From positions 1 through 64,000 of the forward strand of contig DRNU01000071.1 of assembly GCA_011374975.1 (NCBI GenBank): 64,000 nucleotides of DNA, given 5' to 3'. A model generated the notes under the pieces. The model ran no database searches and had not been told where the DNA came from. It was given only the letters and a program-made list of their open reading frames with translations. Source of the DNA: Gammaproteobacteria bacterium. GTDB taxonomy: Bacteria; Pseudomonadota; Gammaproteobacteria; DSM-19610. The position numbers were made by a program, and so were the translations under genes. Positions 28,062 through 34,919 of the stretch are shown in pieces (position 1 is the stretch's first letter; every line of letters begins with the position of its first letter).

Positions 28062-28154
28062 GCCTAACCTCTCCATCGAGCTTACAGCTAACGACTTGCC
28101 CTTCGCGTAGAATCAGCGAATGGCAAATCGTTGGCTGGTTCGAGACGTTCTGGC
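28062..28154 (+). other. Degenerate attC-like hairpin
   Basis: It opens with GCCTAAC and ends near GTTCTGGC. Between them two 21-base arms (28086-28106 and 28116-28136) pair at 18 of 21 positions around a 9-base loop. The order core, weaker outer stem, strong inner stem is that of an integron attC, but the last core box deviates from GTTRRRY. It may be a decayed attC or an unrelated palindrome. Confidence 0.4.
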
Positions 28155-28325
28155 GATAGCAATTACAACCTACACACTGCATTTATTAGCCATGATGCAT
28201 GAATAATCCTTGTAAGAAATCTCTTACAGCAAAATCAGAAATAGCTTACAGACGGCGACACAGACACTTGCTATGGTCGCCCTGCCCTCCACGTCTGGTA
28301 CCAAGTCGCCAACAAGGGCTGCATG

Positions 28326-28362
28326 GCCGCCAGTGTTATAGACGCTGGCGGCTTTGCCTTTT
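28326..28362 (+). terminator. Possible terminator downstream of parA
   Basis: The stem GCCGCCAGTG / CGCTGGCGGC (one mismatch) is followed by TTTGCCTTTT. It lies 280 bp after parA and before the cassette region. Confidence 0.5.
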
Positions 28363-28629
28363 CTGGGTACCGGCAAAGAGCCCAGCCCAGGACCACCATC
28401 GACGGGCGCCATGCTGGACCTAGGTTTTTAGCAAGAATTCAGACAAGGCCCGCAAATTGCGTACTTGAAACGGAAAAGTTTTCACGTATAAAGGATAGGT
28501 CCCAACCATTTATCGCGTGTTTTTGTGATTTAATAATGGCTCGATCAAGAAGCCAAGAAATTGATCAATACTGAATAGAATGAATTTTGCTCGGAATCAT
28601 ATCGGGTTCTTATTTCCCGCTAATATAAG

Positions 28630-29636
28630 TTAGGCGAAATAATTAATGACAGCGCGACACCACCATTACCTATCGCAATGCTATCTAAAAGGATTTACAA
28701 AAGGCGGCGGTAAAAAATCAAAACTCACCGTAATCGACCTAAGAGAGAGAAAGCATTTTGAGACAATCCCGAGGAATGTCGGTGGTATAAGGGATTTTAA
28801 CCGAATTGATGTAGCGGGCGTAGATCAGAATATACTCGAAAACTCATTAGCCGAATTCGAGGGTGCTGCTGCTTCTGCATTACGCAAACTTGAAGAGGGA
28901 TCAGAATTTAAGGGTGATGTAAGAGGGTCAATACTAAATCTGGTTGCAATGCTTGCGATCCGGTCTCCTGAGATGCGGGAGCATTGGAGAGGATTTATAG
29001 CTCAAATCGCAGAAAGGACAATGGATCTTACTCTAGCCACAAAAGAGCGTTGGGAATCTCAAATTGGGCAAATGCAGGAAAGTGGCGCAGAGGTGAATGA
29101 AGACGTCACATACGAAGATATAAAGCAATTTCACGAGAGTAAGGCATATACAATAAATGTCGCAAGGGAGCGCCATATCCATATGGAATTTGCAGCAATG
29201 GATGCAATTATGCCATTGTTGGTCTCAAGAAACTGGTTGATAGTCAGATCAACAGAAGATAGCGGCCCGTTTATAACTACTGACAACCCCGTGAATATTA
29301 CCTGGAAAGAGCCAGACAAGATTCCGCCTTTTTATAGAAATAGCCCTGGTTATGGCATGAAAGATACGCAGGTATGTTTTCCCGTAACTAAGAATATCGC
29401 TTTAATTGGGGAGTTTGAAGGGCCGGATGGGCTTATTGAGGGAACAAGTGAGCTAATTGAGGCGCTTAATGCGAAGATGTTAATTTTTACACACAAACAG
29501 ATTTATGCGCCAAAGCTTACATTTGGTTTCAGATGGAAAGATGACCAATCATTAGATGGTAGGCAAGTACTTAAACTGCTGGTGCCTAACAAGGCGCCCA
29601 AGCCGACGCAGTAAACTACGCGGCTTGGCTTAAACG
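28630..29636 (+). mobile_element. Integron-like gene cassette 1 (DUF4238 cargo)
   Basis: The unit runs from the G/TTAGGC junction to the G/TTATGC junction, about 1,007 bp. It holds one gene (DUF4238) whose last bases overlap the downstream attC, the compact arrangement typical of cassettes. The gene points in the direction expected for cassette orientation. No integron integrase gene is in the window, so any movement would need one in trans. Confidence 0.7.
28646..29614 (+). CDS. DUF4238 domain protein (cassette cargo)
   Basis: A 322-residue soluble protein. It opens MTARHHHYLSQCYLKGFTKGG, the hallmark HHY-x-Q-x-YL-x-GF start of DUF4238 (PF14022), and has the matching central stretch FITTDNPVN at about residue 209. 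The family's biochemical role is undefined. The clustered His residues suggest a metal site, and members often occur in accessory DNA and defence-rich regions, so a defence role is possible but unproven. No signal peptide or membrane helix is seen. The gene is AT-rich compared with the host. Its 3' end forms part of the 59-bp attC. Confidence 0.82.
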   Translation: MTARHHHYLSQCYLKGFTKGGGKKSKLTVIDLRERKHFETIPRNVGGIRDFNRIDVAGVDQNILENSLAEFEGAAASALRKLEEGSEFKGDVRGSILNLVAMLAIRSPEMREHWRGFIAQIAERTMDLTLATKERWESQIGQMQESGAEVNEDVTYEDIKQFHESKAYTINVARERHIHMEFAAMDAIMPLLVSRNWLIVRSTEDSGPFITTDNPVNITWKEPDKIPPFYRNSPGYGMKDTQVCFPVTKNIALIGEFEGPDGLIEGTSELIEALNAKMLIFTHKQIYAPKLTFGFRWKDDQSLDGRQVLKLLVPNKAPKPTQ

Positions 29637-29642
29637 TTATGC
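29584..29642 (+). other. Integron attC site (exactly 59 bp)
   Basis: It starts with GCCTAAC (R'') and ends with GTTATGC (R'). Between them, GCCCAAGCCGACG pairs with CGCGGCTTGGC with two extrahelical bases (the third C and an A), leaving an AGTAAACTAC loop. Core boxes, imperfect stem with bulged bases, and length match the classic 59-base element. Confidence 0.82.
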
Positions 29643-29665
29643 ATTAAAAGTAGAAAGGAGTAATT

Positions 29666-30040
29666 ATGGCAGAAGAGCATAAACAGCAGGGGGGTAATAT
29701 TCTCGGCCTCCAAACTGATGAGCTGGCTGGCTTATCTGCCGAAGAGCTCACACAAAATCCGACAGCTATAAAAATGTTGCTTCATTACTATCGGCAGCTA
29801 GTTGATGACAACACATCTCTTAAAAATGATAACAACACATTAAAAACATATGTAGATGCCTATGGCCGACAGAAATCCAATTCAGCCACAGGGGCAATCC
29901 TGCTCGCGGTTAGTAATATAAGCATCGGATTTGGCGTAAACCTATTATCTATAGATAACACTTGGCCGGGGGTTGCTTCTCTTATTGTCGGTGTGTCGCT
30001 TGTTTTTACCGGCATTAATTTTAGCTTTAAGAAAGGCTGA
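29666..30040 (+). CDS. Hypothetical coiled-coil protein with two C-terminal membrane helices
   Basis: A 124-residue protein with a very strong ribosome-binding site (AAAGGAG, 5 bases before ATG). The N-terminal half is polar and helical. A heptad-like stretch at residues 48-65 (DNTSLKNDNNTLKTYVDA) suggests a coiled coil. Two hydrophobic segments follow (about 75-94 and 100-120), ending SFKKG, so it should sit in the inner membrane with both ends in the cytoplasm. I do not recognise the family. It is the first gene of a two-gene cassette; the next gene begins 5 bp downstream. Confidence 0.75.
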   Translation: MAEEHKQQGGNILGLQTDELAGLSAEELTQNPTAIKMLLHYYRQLVDDNTSLKNDNNTLKTYVDAYGRQKSNSATGAILLAVSNISIGFGVNLLSIDNTWPGVASLIVGVSLVFTGINFSFKKG

Positions 30041-30045
30041 TCTAA

Positions 30046-30357
30046 ATGCGTGTCAGATATCTTTTTAATACTGCTGGGAAATATGTTGCGTACGTCAGCA
30101 ATAACAATATATATACATCCAACAACAGGTGGTTCGGGTATATCAAAAACGGAAACGAGGTATATAACTCAAAAGGTGGGTTCGTAGGTTACTTATTTGA
30201 CGATGATAGAGTAGTAACAAATATAATGGAGATTCCACGAATCCCTCAGATACCGCCTATTCCGCCAATACCACCAATACCACCAATACCACCAATGCCT
30301 AGGATGCCTAAAATTCCTTTGCCACCACCTTACGAGGATGTATTCAAAAATGCATAA
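30046..30357 (+). CDS. Small beta-repeat protein with PPI-rich tail
   Basis: A 103-residue protein. Residues 1-60 contain repeated short units of the kind F-x-G-x-Y-V-x-Y-V and W-F-G-Y-I-K-N-G, which resemble the 4-fold beta-flower small-protein family. Residues 64-90 are a proline-rich run of IPP triplets (PQIPPIPPIPPIPPIPP), likely a stiff polyproline-type rod. There is no signal peptide. The stop codon lies in the first bases of attC. The role is unknown; it probably acts with the preceding membrane protein. Confidence 0.7.
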   Translation: MRVRYLFNTAGKYVAYVSNNNIYTSNNRWFGYIKNGNEVYNSKGGFVGYLFDDDRVVTNIMEIPRIPQIPPIPPIPPIPPIPPMPRMPKIPLPPPYEDVFKNA

Positions 30358-30423
30358 CAAGGCACTCCACTGGACGCAAATTACGCTGCGCTTCATTTGA
30401 GCCAGTGAGCTTGGTTGTTGAAT
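30352..30423 (+). other. Integron attC site (72 bp)
   Basis: It starts with GCATAAC, the exact complement of the GTTATGC ending the upstream attC, and ends with GTTGAAT, which fits GTTRRRY. CTCCACTGG pairs with CCAGTGAG with one extrahelical C, giving the usual imperfect attC hairpin. Confidence 0.75.
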
Positions 30424-30500
30424 GTCCGCTTTCACTGGATTTTCTGATTACTGAAAGTCGTGTTCTGGCCGATAGCTGCCATTCAAAAACCCCGGCAATG

Positions 30501-30809
30501 CTACCACCATCCATCGGCAACCTGTGAATTATAATCTGTTGTACTTGGCGTAAACGGCTGCATGTAAACAACCTGCCGCCGATGTTTCGGCACATGCGCC
30601 TCCGACGTTTCGCGGTATAACATCAGCAGGTCGATGAGTTCCATTTCGGTATCTGTATCGAATAGCCGAGTAACCAGCTCGTCGGTCTCGATCTGCATAC
30701 GCCCATACCGATTCAGTAAAAACGTAAACCTTTCCAAGCTAACTGGGTCGAGGCTCCGGCCTAATTTTCTCAATACCTTTGCAGTATCGTTGTTAGTAAT
30801 TACAAACAT
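30501..30809 (-). CDS. Hypothetical small helical protein
   Basis: A 102-residue polar protein, mostly helical in appearance (DPVSLERFTFLLNRYGRMQIE, then ELVTRLFDTDTEMELIDLLMLYRE) with an unstructured aromatic C-terminus. No domain is recognised. A GGGTGA sequence 3-8 bases before the ATG may serve as a ribosome-binding site. It points leftwards, away from the small-gene operon, behind the HTH gene, and might form a pair with it. Orphan status and small size make the call moderate. Confidence 0.55.
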   Translation of the reverse strand: MFVITNNDTAKVLRKLGRSLDPVSLERFTFLLNRYGRMQIETDELVTRLFDTDTEMELIDLLMLYRETSEAHVPKHRRQVVYMQPFTPSTTDYNSQVADGWW

Positions 30810-30947
30810 ACGTCACCCATTATATTCGCTTTGGTCTTTACGGACAGCGTATAATCGAGACTCCCCAAGAGCCAAACTGTAACCCGTATACAAAGCGGTT
30901 AAACCAGTCCGGGGAATAGCGCCAACTATTCTCCGGACACCTTTAAA

Positions 30948-31175
30948 TCATTTAAAGCCCCAATCTCCCTTACCGGCCATAACGCACGGCAGGCTGCTGT
31001 AGTACGCCTTATGCACTCGCGCGGCGACGGATTTACTGCATTCGTATTTCCGCGCGAGTGCTGAAATCCCAATATAAGGATTCCGCTCCAAGTCTTCCAG
31101 CATCGCCGCATTACGCTGCGAGAGAAGTTCATTTAGAGCTTTATTGGTAGTCTCAATCCGTTTTACTAAATTCAT
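30948..31175 (-). CDS. Small HTH DNA-binding protein
   Basis: A 75-residue protein. Residues 32-60 (NPYIGISALARKYECSKSVAARVHKAYY) form a convincing helix-turn-helix with the recognition helix around SKSVAARVHK. A ribosome-binding site AGAGGTGA is 5 bases before the ATG. It is divergent from the 31259-33468 operon across an 80-bp gap, so it is the obvious regulator of that operon and of itself. A role as ParA partner is a second option. No name can be given. Confidence 0.7.
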   Translation of the reverse strand: MNLVKRIETTNKALNELLSQRNAAMLEDLERNPYIGISALARKYECSKSVAARVHKAYYSSLPCVMAGKGDWGFK

Positions 31176-31258
31176 GACGTCACCTCTTTAGCGTTCGGCC
31201 AGAACGTTACCCGAGCGTAAACTATTATTAACATGGCAGTCTACCAGTGAGTAATTAC

Positions 31259-31468
31259 ATGACCGAATCAGCACCAATCAGCGTTCCTTTATACGAACGT
31301 GGCACTCCAGAATTTAAGGCGAGAGCAGAAAGGTTTAACTCACCGCGGGTGAAGGAGTACGTCGCGTCTATGCAGAAGTTCGCCGACGTCGTTAACGGCG
31401 GACGGCTGACAGATTCGCAGATTCGATATATGCAACTCTACAATTACTACATGGGGAATATTGGCTGA
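31259..31468 (+). CDS. Hypothetical small protein, first gene of the island operon
   Basis: A 69-residue protein (MTESAPISVPLYERG start) with no recognised domain; the second half is helical and charged (VKEYVASMQKFADVVN). An in-frame GTG four codons upstream is an alternative start; neither start has a strong ribosome-binding site. The stop TGA overlaps the next ATG as TGATGA, so the two are coupled. Confidence 0.6.
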   Translation: MTESAPISVPLYERGTPEFKARAERFNSPRVKEYVASMQKFADVVNGGRLTDSQIRYMQLYNYYMGNIG

Positions 31469-32067
31469 TGAAATATCCCTTGTTAGCGTTTCATTGGCCC
31501 GTTAATCCATGTCGGGTATTGGAGATGTCGGTAGACGGTCAGAGCTATTTTGCCTCGTTCGATACCAACGCTTTTGTTATTAAAAATGCACTCAGCCGAC
31601 TCGCGGTAAATCTCGAACATGGCTTGGACTTGGGTTTTAAAGCCAGGTGGTGGTCTGATGATTCTGGTATATGGGGCTATATTGATACGGACGAGATAGA
31701 AGATAAAACTACCATAGCGCCGATCATTAAGGATGTCCGCGCCGGGGAGCTCCGGTATGTTAGCCCAGAGACTTCGACGATTGCAGTACACTCGAACGGT
31801 CCAGTGAACTTTATAACCGAGAGTCAGATCACTGGCATGTCTATCGTCGAGGAACCTGCATGTAAGGATTCCTTTTTGTGGGAGACCGGACATACTTGGA
31901 ATTTCGATATTCCAAAAGTCGTCCCGGTGGATTATGTCACAGCGGAAGTCCTCACAAACTTCGATACGGGGTTCAACATCTTTAACGCTATGCAGAAATT
32001 CCCGCATGAACTCTTCGACGCGTCCAAGATCGAGTCCAGACCGATATTCTGTCCGAGTGTAATCTGA
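31468..32067 (+). CDS. Phage prohead-protease-like protein
   Basis: A 199-residue protein. Its middle matches the wording of HK97/Mu-type prohead serine proteases: a candidate catalytic His in AVNLEHGLDLGFKARWW, an SGIWGYIDTDEI strand, and a candidate Ser in AGELRYVSPE. A closing ITGMSIVEEPACKDS follows, like the usual IS-LVDEPA. Such proteases cut scaffold and capsid proteins during head assembly. No capsid or portal gene is in the element, so it may act on a helper phage's head or have another use. It starts with ATG overlapping the previous stop and is itself overlapped by the next gene. The identification is by pattern only. Confidence 0.55.
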   Translation: MKYPLLAFHWPVNPCRVLEMSVDGQSYFASFDTNAFVIKNALSRLAVNLEHGLDLGFKARWWSDDSGIWGYIDTDEIEDKTTIAPIIKDVRAGELRYVSPETSTIAVHSNGPVNFITESQITGMSIVEEPACKDSFLWETGHTWNFDIPKVVPVDYVTAEVLTNFDTGFNIFNAMQKFPHELFDASKIESRPIFCPSVI

Positions 32068-32330
32068 TGTCTAAACCACCGTTTACGATTATGCAAGAAC
32101 AACTCGATCTGCAAGTAGGGGAAACCCAAGACGGGTTTATGCCAGTGACGGTATCAACACTCGACGGATCAGAGTCAATGACGATTATGCTTCGACCCGG
32201 CGGGGCGTCGTATCTCTGCATCGAGACTTTGAACTATCTAATCGACCAGAAAGAGGTCAAGGCACTGTCGGTTTTACGGGATGTCTTGTTTAGTTTGAAT
32301 CTGTCCGAGGAGGAAAAATGCCTACAGTAG
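32067..32330 (+). CDS. Hypothetical small protein
   Basis: An 87-residue protein of mixed strand and helix (VTVSTLDGSESMTIML, then LNYLIDQKEVKALSVLRDVLFSL). No family is recognised. Its ATG overlaps the preceding stop (TGATG), and its end overlaps the next start by 13 bp, so it is embedded in a tightly coupled operon. Confidence 0.6.
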   Translation: MSKPPFTIMQEQLDLQVGETQDGFMPVTVSTLDGSESMTIMLRPGGASYLCIETLNYLIDQKEVKALSVLRDVLFSLNLSEEEKCLQ

Positions 32331-32905
32331 TGAACCTAAAATCAGGACTCTTCGACGCCGAACTTTGCATAAAGCCAGAGGCCGTATTACGCGGCATTGA
32401 ATACGCGAATTCAGCAGCAGAAGCGGAATATTACAATAAAGGCAACCGCAAAAACGCTGCTACGCTCGCGAAAGTCCCGGCCCGGATAGCGAAACCCGCT
32501 GCGCGTACTGCTACACGGCCCGTCCCGGCGGATACGGCGCTGTTAGCGGCTGCAAAAGATTTCCGGGCTATTCGGGCCGAGGCTTTATCTTTCACCGGTG
32601 ATACACCCTCTAAATCGGTGCTAGAGGGCGTCGAGGCGTTCATTGCAGTAACGCTCCGGGATCGTTTCGAGGAAATCTTACATAAGCCTATTCAGTTAAA
32701 CGATTTCGGTCTCGCTGCCCGTATTGGTACGGAAGTTTCTCCTGCATCTTTCATCCATACTGCTACGCGCTGTTACCTCCTCACTGCGATTTCGAGTCGC
32801 GAGACCTTTTTTATTGCAGGCGGTGCTTATAATGGCATCGAAGTATCAGCAGACGAGTTTGTGCTGTTGAATTCAGAAGATTGGGAAGGAGTGATCGTAG
32901 AATGA
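32318..32905 (+). CDS. Hypothetical 195-residue protein
   Basis: No family is recognised. The N-terminal part begins MPTVVNLKSGLFDAELCI and is followed by a basic Ala/Pro/Lys stretch (residues about 45-70, KVPARIAKPAARTATRPVP), then a helical domain ending with an acidic tail (LLNSEDWEGVIVE). A strong ribosome-binding site (GAGGAGG) precedes the ATG even though the previous gene overlaps it. It is cytoplasmic, with no signal or membrane segment. Confidence 0.62.
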   Translation: MPTVVNLKSGLFDAELCIKPEAVLRGIEYANSAAEAEYYNKGNRKNAATLAKVPARIAKPAARTATRPVPADTALLAAAKDFRAIRAEALSFTGDTPSKSVLEGVEAFIAVTLRDRFEEILHKPIQLNDFGLAARIGTEVSPASFIHTATRCYLLTAISSRETFFIAGGAYNGIEVSADEFVLLNSEDWEGVIVE

Positions 32906-33255
32906 CATTCGGTGAATACCTTGAATTCATCTCTCGCGGGTTCGATATCAACGTCAGGAAACCGAGAATGGAAGTTGGTGATGCAGTCCGTGGCGTGGTA
33001 TCCAATTCGCGTATTAGCTTTGCACTACTCCGTGACCTCCCCGACGTAATTAGCAGAATATCAACCATGCCCGGCGGGATAAGTCGAGTAGTTGCTATCG
33101 ACTTGTTAGCAGTGCATGAACTCTATCTGTCTGATCCCGAATTGGCTGATATGCAGTTACCGCCGGAGGAAATCCAGGAAGTGCGCCGAGGGCCGATGAC
33201 GACCGGTGCAAAAGGCTACCGAATGCTGAACGGCATCCCGGTACAGGAGGACTAG
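32902..33255 (+). CDS. Hypothetical 117-residue protein
   Basis: The chosen start is the ATG of MTFGEYLEF, overlapping the previous stop (ATGA); a GAAGGAG sequence sits about 10-15 bases upstream. The protein is mainly helical, with a basic segment (GFDINVRKPRMEVGDAVRG) and a Gly-rich end. No domain is recognised. It is the fifth gene of the coupled operon. Confidence 0.6.
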   Translation: MTFGEYLEFISRGFDINVRKPRMEVGDAVRGVVSNSRISFALLRDLPDVISRISTMPGGISRVVAIDLLAVHELYLSDPELADMQLPPEEIQEVRRGPMTTGAKGYRMLNGIPVQED

Positions 33256-33258
33256 ATA

Positions 33259-33468
33259 ATGTTTATTTCAATAAACGGTAGTTTAGTAAATATCAGTCAG
33301 GCGGCGACTATTTAAAAATTCGGCGTTAGCAAGATTGAAATCGAGCTGTCGTCCGGCAAGGAAGTCAAAGTTGAATTCCCGGATGGGCCGACGCGGGACA
33401 ATTATTTCGAGTTGTTGCAGCACGTATTGATAGTGCATCGAGATTTCAAGCAGTTACGAGTTGGTTAG
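33259..33468 (+). pseudogene. Small gene interrupted by an in-frame TAA
   Basis: Translation from the ATG gives 18 codons (MFISINGSLVNISQAATI) and then TAA at 33313-33315. The same frame continues coherently for 50 codons (KFGVSKIEIELSSGKEVKVE..., ending FKQLRVG) to TAG. A one-base nonsense change in the last gene of the operon is the simplest reading. No good start codon follows the TAA. Stop-codon suppression is conceivable but has no support. Confidence 0.6.
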
Positions 33469-34081
33469 TATCAGGCCCTGCAGCACCCGCCTAGCCATAA
33501 AAACTTCCATTCTATTTAATTGCGGCACGATTTACACCGACGATTAAGACAGTAGTGATTGGCCGAAATACTTTTAGAATTTTGGAACCGGCAGGTGTCT
33601 TTTACAGTTTTTCGGTGTTCAATGAAGGGGTAAATGGGTGGGGAATTCTCTGGGCATCTACACTGTTTTATATAACAGTGTGGGGTAGTATTCACATATC
33701 AATATCGGTCTTTATACACTCTCTCCCATAGTCTTATGCCCATGTCCGGGTTGCGGGCTCCCGGCGTCCGGGGTTCCGGGCCGTCTATCGGTACCCGGTC
33801 GATGGGCCTATACACCCGGTTTAGCAGCTGCCTAAGCGGTGATCTCTCCGGCCCGGTATCCTAGCCACACGAGCCGATGCCACCGCTTATATCGGTGCTC
33901 CCGGCCGGTTACCATTAGGCTTGGGCTCTGCCCACGTAATCGACGCTTGCTGCATGTAATACTAGGCCCAAGCCCTATACCAGAAACCAGCGTAAACCAC
34001 TTCATACATAGGCTAAAACGCGGTTTCGTCCCCCCTATATACCGGAACCGGCGGATGCCGTCTAGGCTTCATTTCTGGACA
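33469..34081. other. 613-bp non-coding stretch with palindromes
   Basis: No frame looks coding. It contains a perfect palindrome ACACTGTT / AACAGTGT around TTATAT (33660-33681). It also contains a longer-range pair, TAGGCTTGGGC (33916-33926) with GCCCAAGCCCTA (33966-33977), and a dense series of CCGG-containing words between 33745 and 33910. It could contain a structured RNA, a packaging or recombination site, or simply degenerated genes. The leftward terminator at 34088 closes its right side. Confidence 0.5.
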
Positions 34082-34087
34082 TAAAAA

Positions 34088-34108
34088 AGCCCCGGGAGTA
34101 CCGGGGCT
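34088..34108 (-). terminator. Terminator of the winged-helix/membrane-protein pair
   Basis: The stem AGCCCCGG / CCGGGGCT with a GAGTA loop has six A immediately left of it, giving a U tract on the minus-strand transcript. It sits 24 bp after the small membrane-protein gene. Confidence 0.88.
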
Positions 34109-34131
34109 GAGAGGTTGGGAGGACGGCGGCG

Positions 34132-34266
34132 CTACAGCAGGAAGGGAACCGTGCTGACTACCGCCACGAGGAGTATCATGAAGATCACTTCTGTCCGTGT
34201 GAGGTGTCGGGACGTGCAGGGGTCTGCGTAGTCGAAACGCCTCTGGTGCTTCCGCCGGTTCCTCAT
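34132..34266 (-). CDS. Tiny single-pass membrane protein (44 residues)
   Basis: The ATG overlaps the TGA of the upstream winged-helix gene (ATGA), so translation is coupled. The product has a basic, His-rich N-terminus (MRNRRKHQRRFDY) and one C-terminal transmembrane helix (VIFMILLVAVVSTVPFLL). The overlap plus the terminator just downstream argue that it is real although short. The topology would put the basic part in the cytoplasm, as in many phage-encoded small inhibitors and holin-like peptides. The function is unknown. Confidence 0.6.
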   Translation of the reverse strand: MRNRRKHQRRFDYADPCTSRHLTRTEVIFMILLVAVVSTVPFLL

Positions 34267-34919
34267 GACTTGGCACCTTCCACTGGTACTATGTAGCCTC
34301 TGGTCTTCATGTGACTGAGATACCCACGCACGTAGCCCTTGGGGTCTTTCGTGTACGCCTTCGACTTTGGCGGCGTCCAATCTGAGGCGACGATAGATTC
34401 CAAAGCCTCTTCGATAGTGACCCCCGACTTCTTCATGAAGTAGGTCTCGAACACTTCCACGATCCCCCGGGCCTCGCGGTCGTCACCCGGGACGTACCGG
34501 ACGGCGGGCTTGGTAGCCTTCTTGGTATCGGCCTTTGCAGCTTTCACCGGAGCCTTCTTGCTCGCCCGGGGCTCAGCTTTCGCCCGGGTCTTCCTAGCCA
34601 TCGGGTCTTTCTTCCCCGGAGCCGGAGCCGCTTCCGGCGCTACCGTCGTGGCCTTCACGACCTTTGCGGCGGCGGCGTCGATATAGGACATGTCGATGCC
34701 CTCCTGAGCGGCGTAGGCGATACCCGTATCAGTAAAGCCAACCCAGAGAACGCCTTCATCCGTATCGGTCGTTACCAGCCCCTTCTTCTTGAGGTCCGTC
34801 AGGTTCCCGCGTTCGCTCTTGCTGCCTTCGAACATCGGCGTCCCGCTCCAGTTCTCCGCATCGTTCGCCAAGGCCAGGAACAACTTCTTGCTTGCTGCGG
34901 TGAGTTTGATAGTAGTCAT
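34263..34919 (-). CDS. Winged-helix protein with basic Lys/Ala-rich linker
   Basis: A 218-residue protein. Residues 1-70 look like a winged helix (LTAASKKLFLALANDAENWS, then RGNLTDLKKKGLVTTDTDEG), a phage/plasmid domain seen in many accessory proteins. Residues 95-140 are a Lys/Ala/Pro linker like histone H1 tails (KKAPVKAAKADTKKATKP). The C-terminal 75 residues form a second domain (TIEEALESIVASDWTPPKSK, then RGYLSHMKTRGYI). It may bind and compact element DNA or regulate it; that is inference. The downstream 44-residue membrane protein is translationally coupled. Confidence 0.7.
   Translation of the reverse strand: MTTIKLTAASKKLFLALANDAENWSGTPMFEGSKSERGNLTDLKKKGLVTTDTDEGVLWVGFTDTGIAYAAQEGIDMSYIDAAAAKVVKATTVAPEAAPAPGKKDPMARKTRAKAEPRASKKAPVKAAKADTKKATKPAVRYVPGDDREARGIVEVFETYFMKKSGVTIEEALESIVASDWTPPKSKAYTKDPKGYVRGYLSHMKTRGYIVPVEGAKS

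Larger units (their letters stand above)
28046..28645. other. 600-bp stretch without a clear gene, possibly an ORF-less cassette
   Basis: No frame with protein-like composition or a good start site is seen. It holds an attC-like imperfect hairpin (28062-28154) and a small palindrome around TGTAAGA / TCTTACA (about 28212-28228). It also holds a GC-rich hairpin followed by T-rich sequence (28326-28362). At 28629-28635 it has GTTAGGC, the classic integron core, 11 bp before the DUF4238 start. The content fits promoter, terminator or cassette-junction DNA rather than coding sequence. Confidence 0.6.
29637..30417 (+). mobile_element. Integron-like gene cassette 2 (two genes)
   Basis: About 781 bp between the two attC junctions. 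It contains two co-directional genes separated by 5 bp: a coiled-coil membrane protein and a small beta-repeat protein with a proline tail. Two-gene cassettes are uncommon and often encode toxin-antitoxin or effector pairs. Confidence 0.65.

Noticed and set aside
28199..28423. Short frames (74 and 62 codons) between parA and the DUF4238 gene
   Set aside because: Composition is not protein-like, and the segment is better explained by hairpins and cassette-junction signals.
30230..30330. The IPP triplet run as a CRISPR-like or tandem-repeat array
   Set aside because: It is a short coding repeat (proline-rich protein tail); no direct repeats with spacers exist in the window.
33839..34084. An 81-codon plus-strand frame in the non-coding stretch
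   Set aside because: Pro/Arg/His-rich, no start signal, and it ends at the terminator of the opposite-strand operon.
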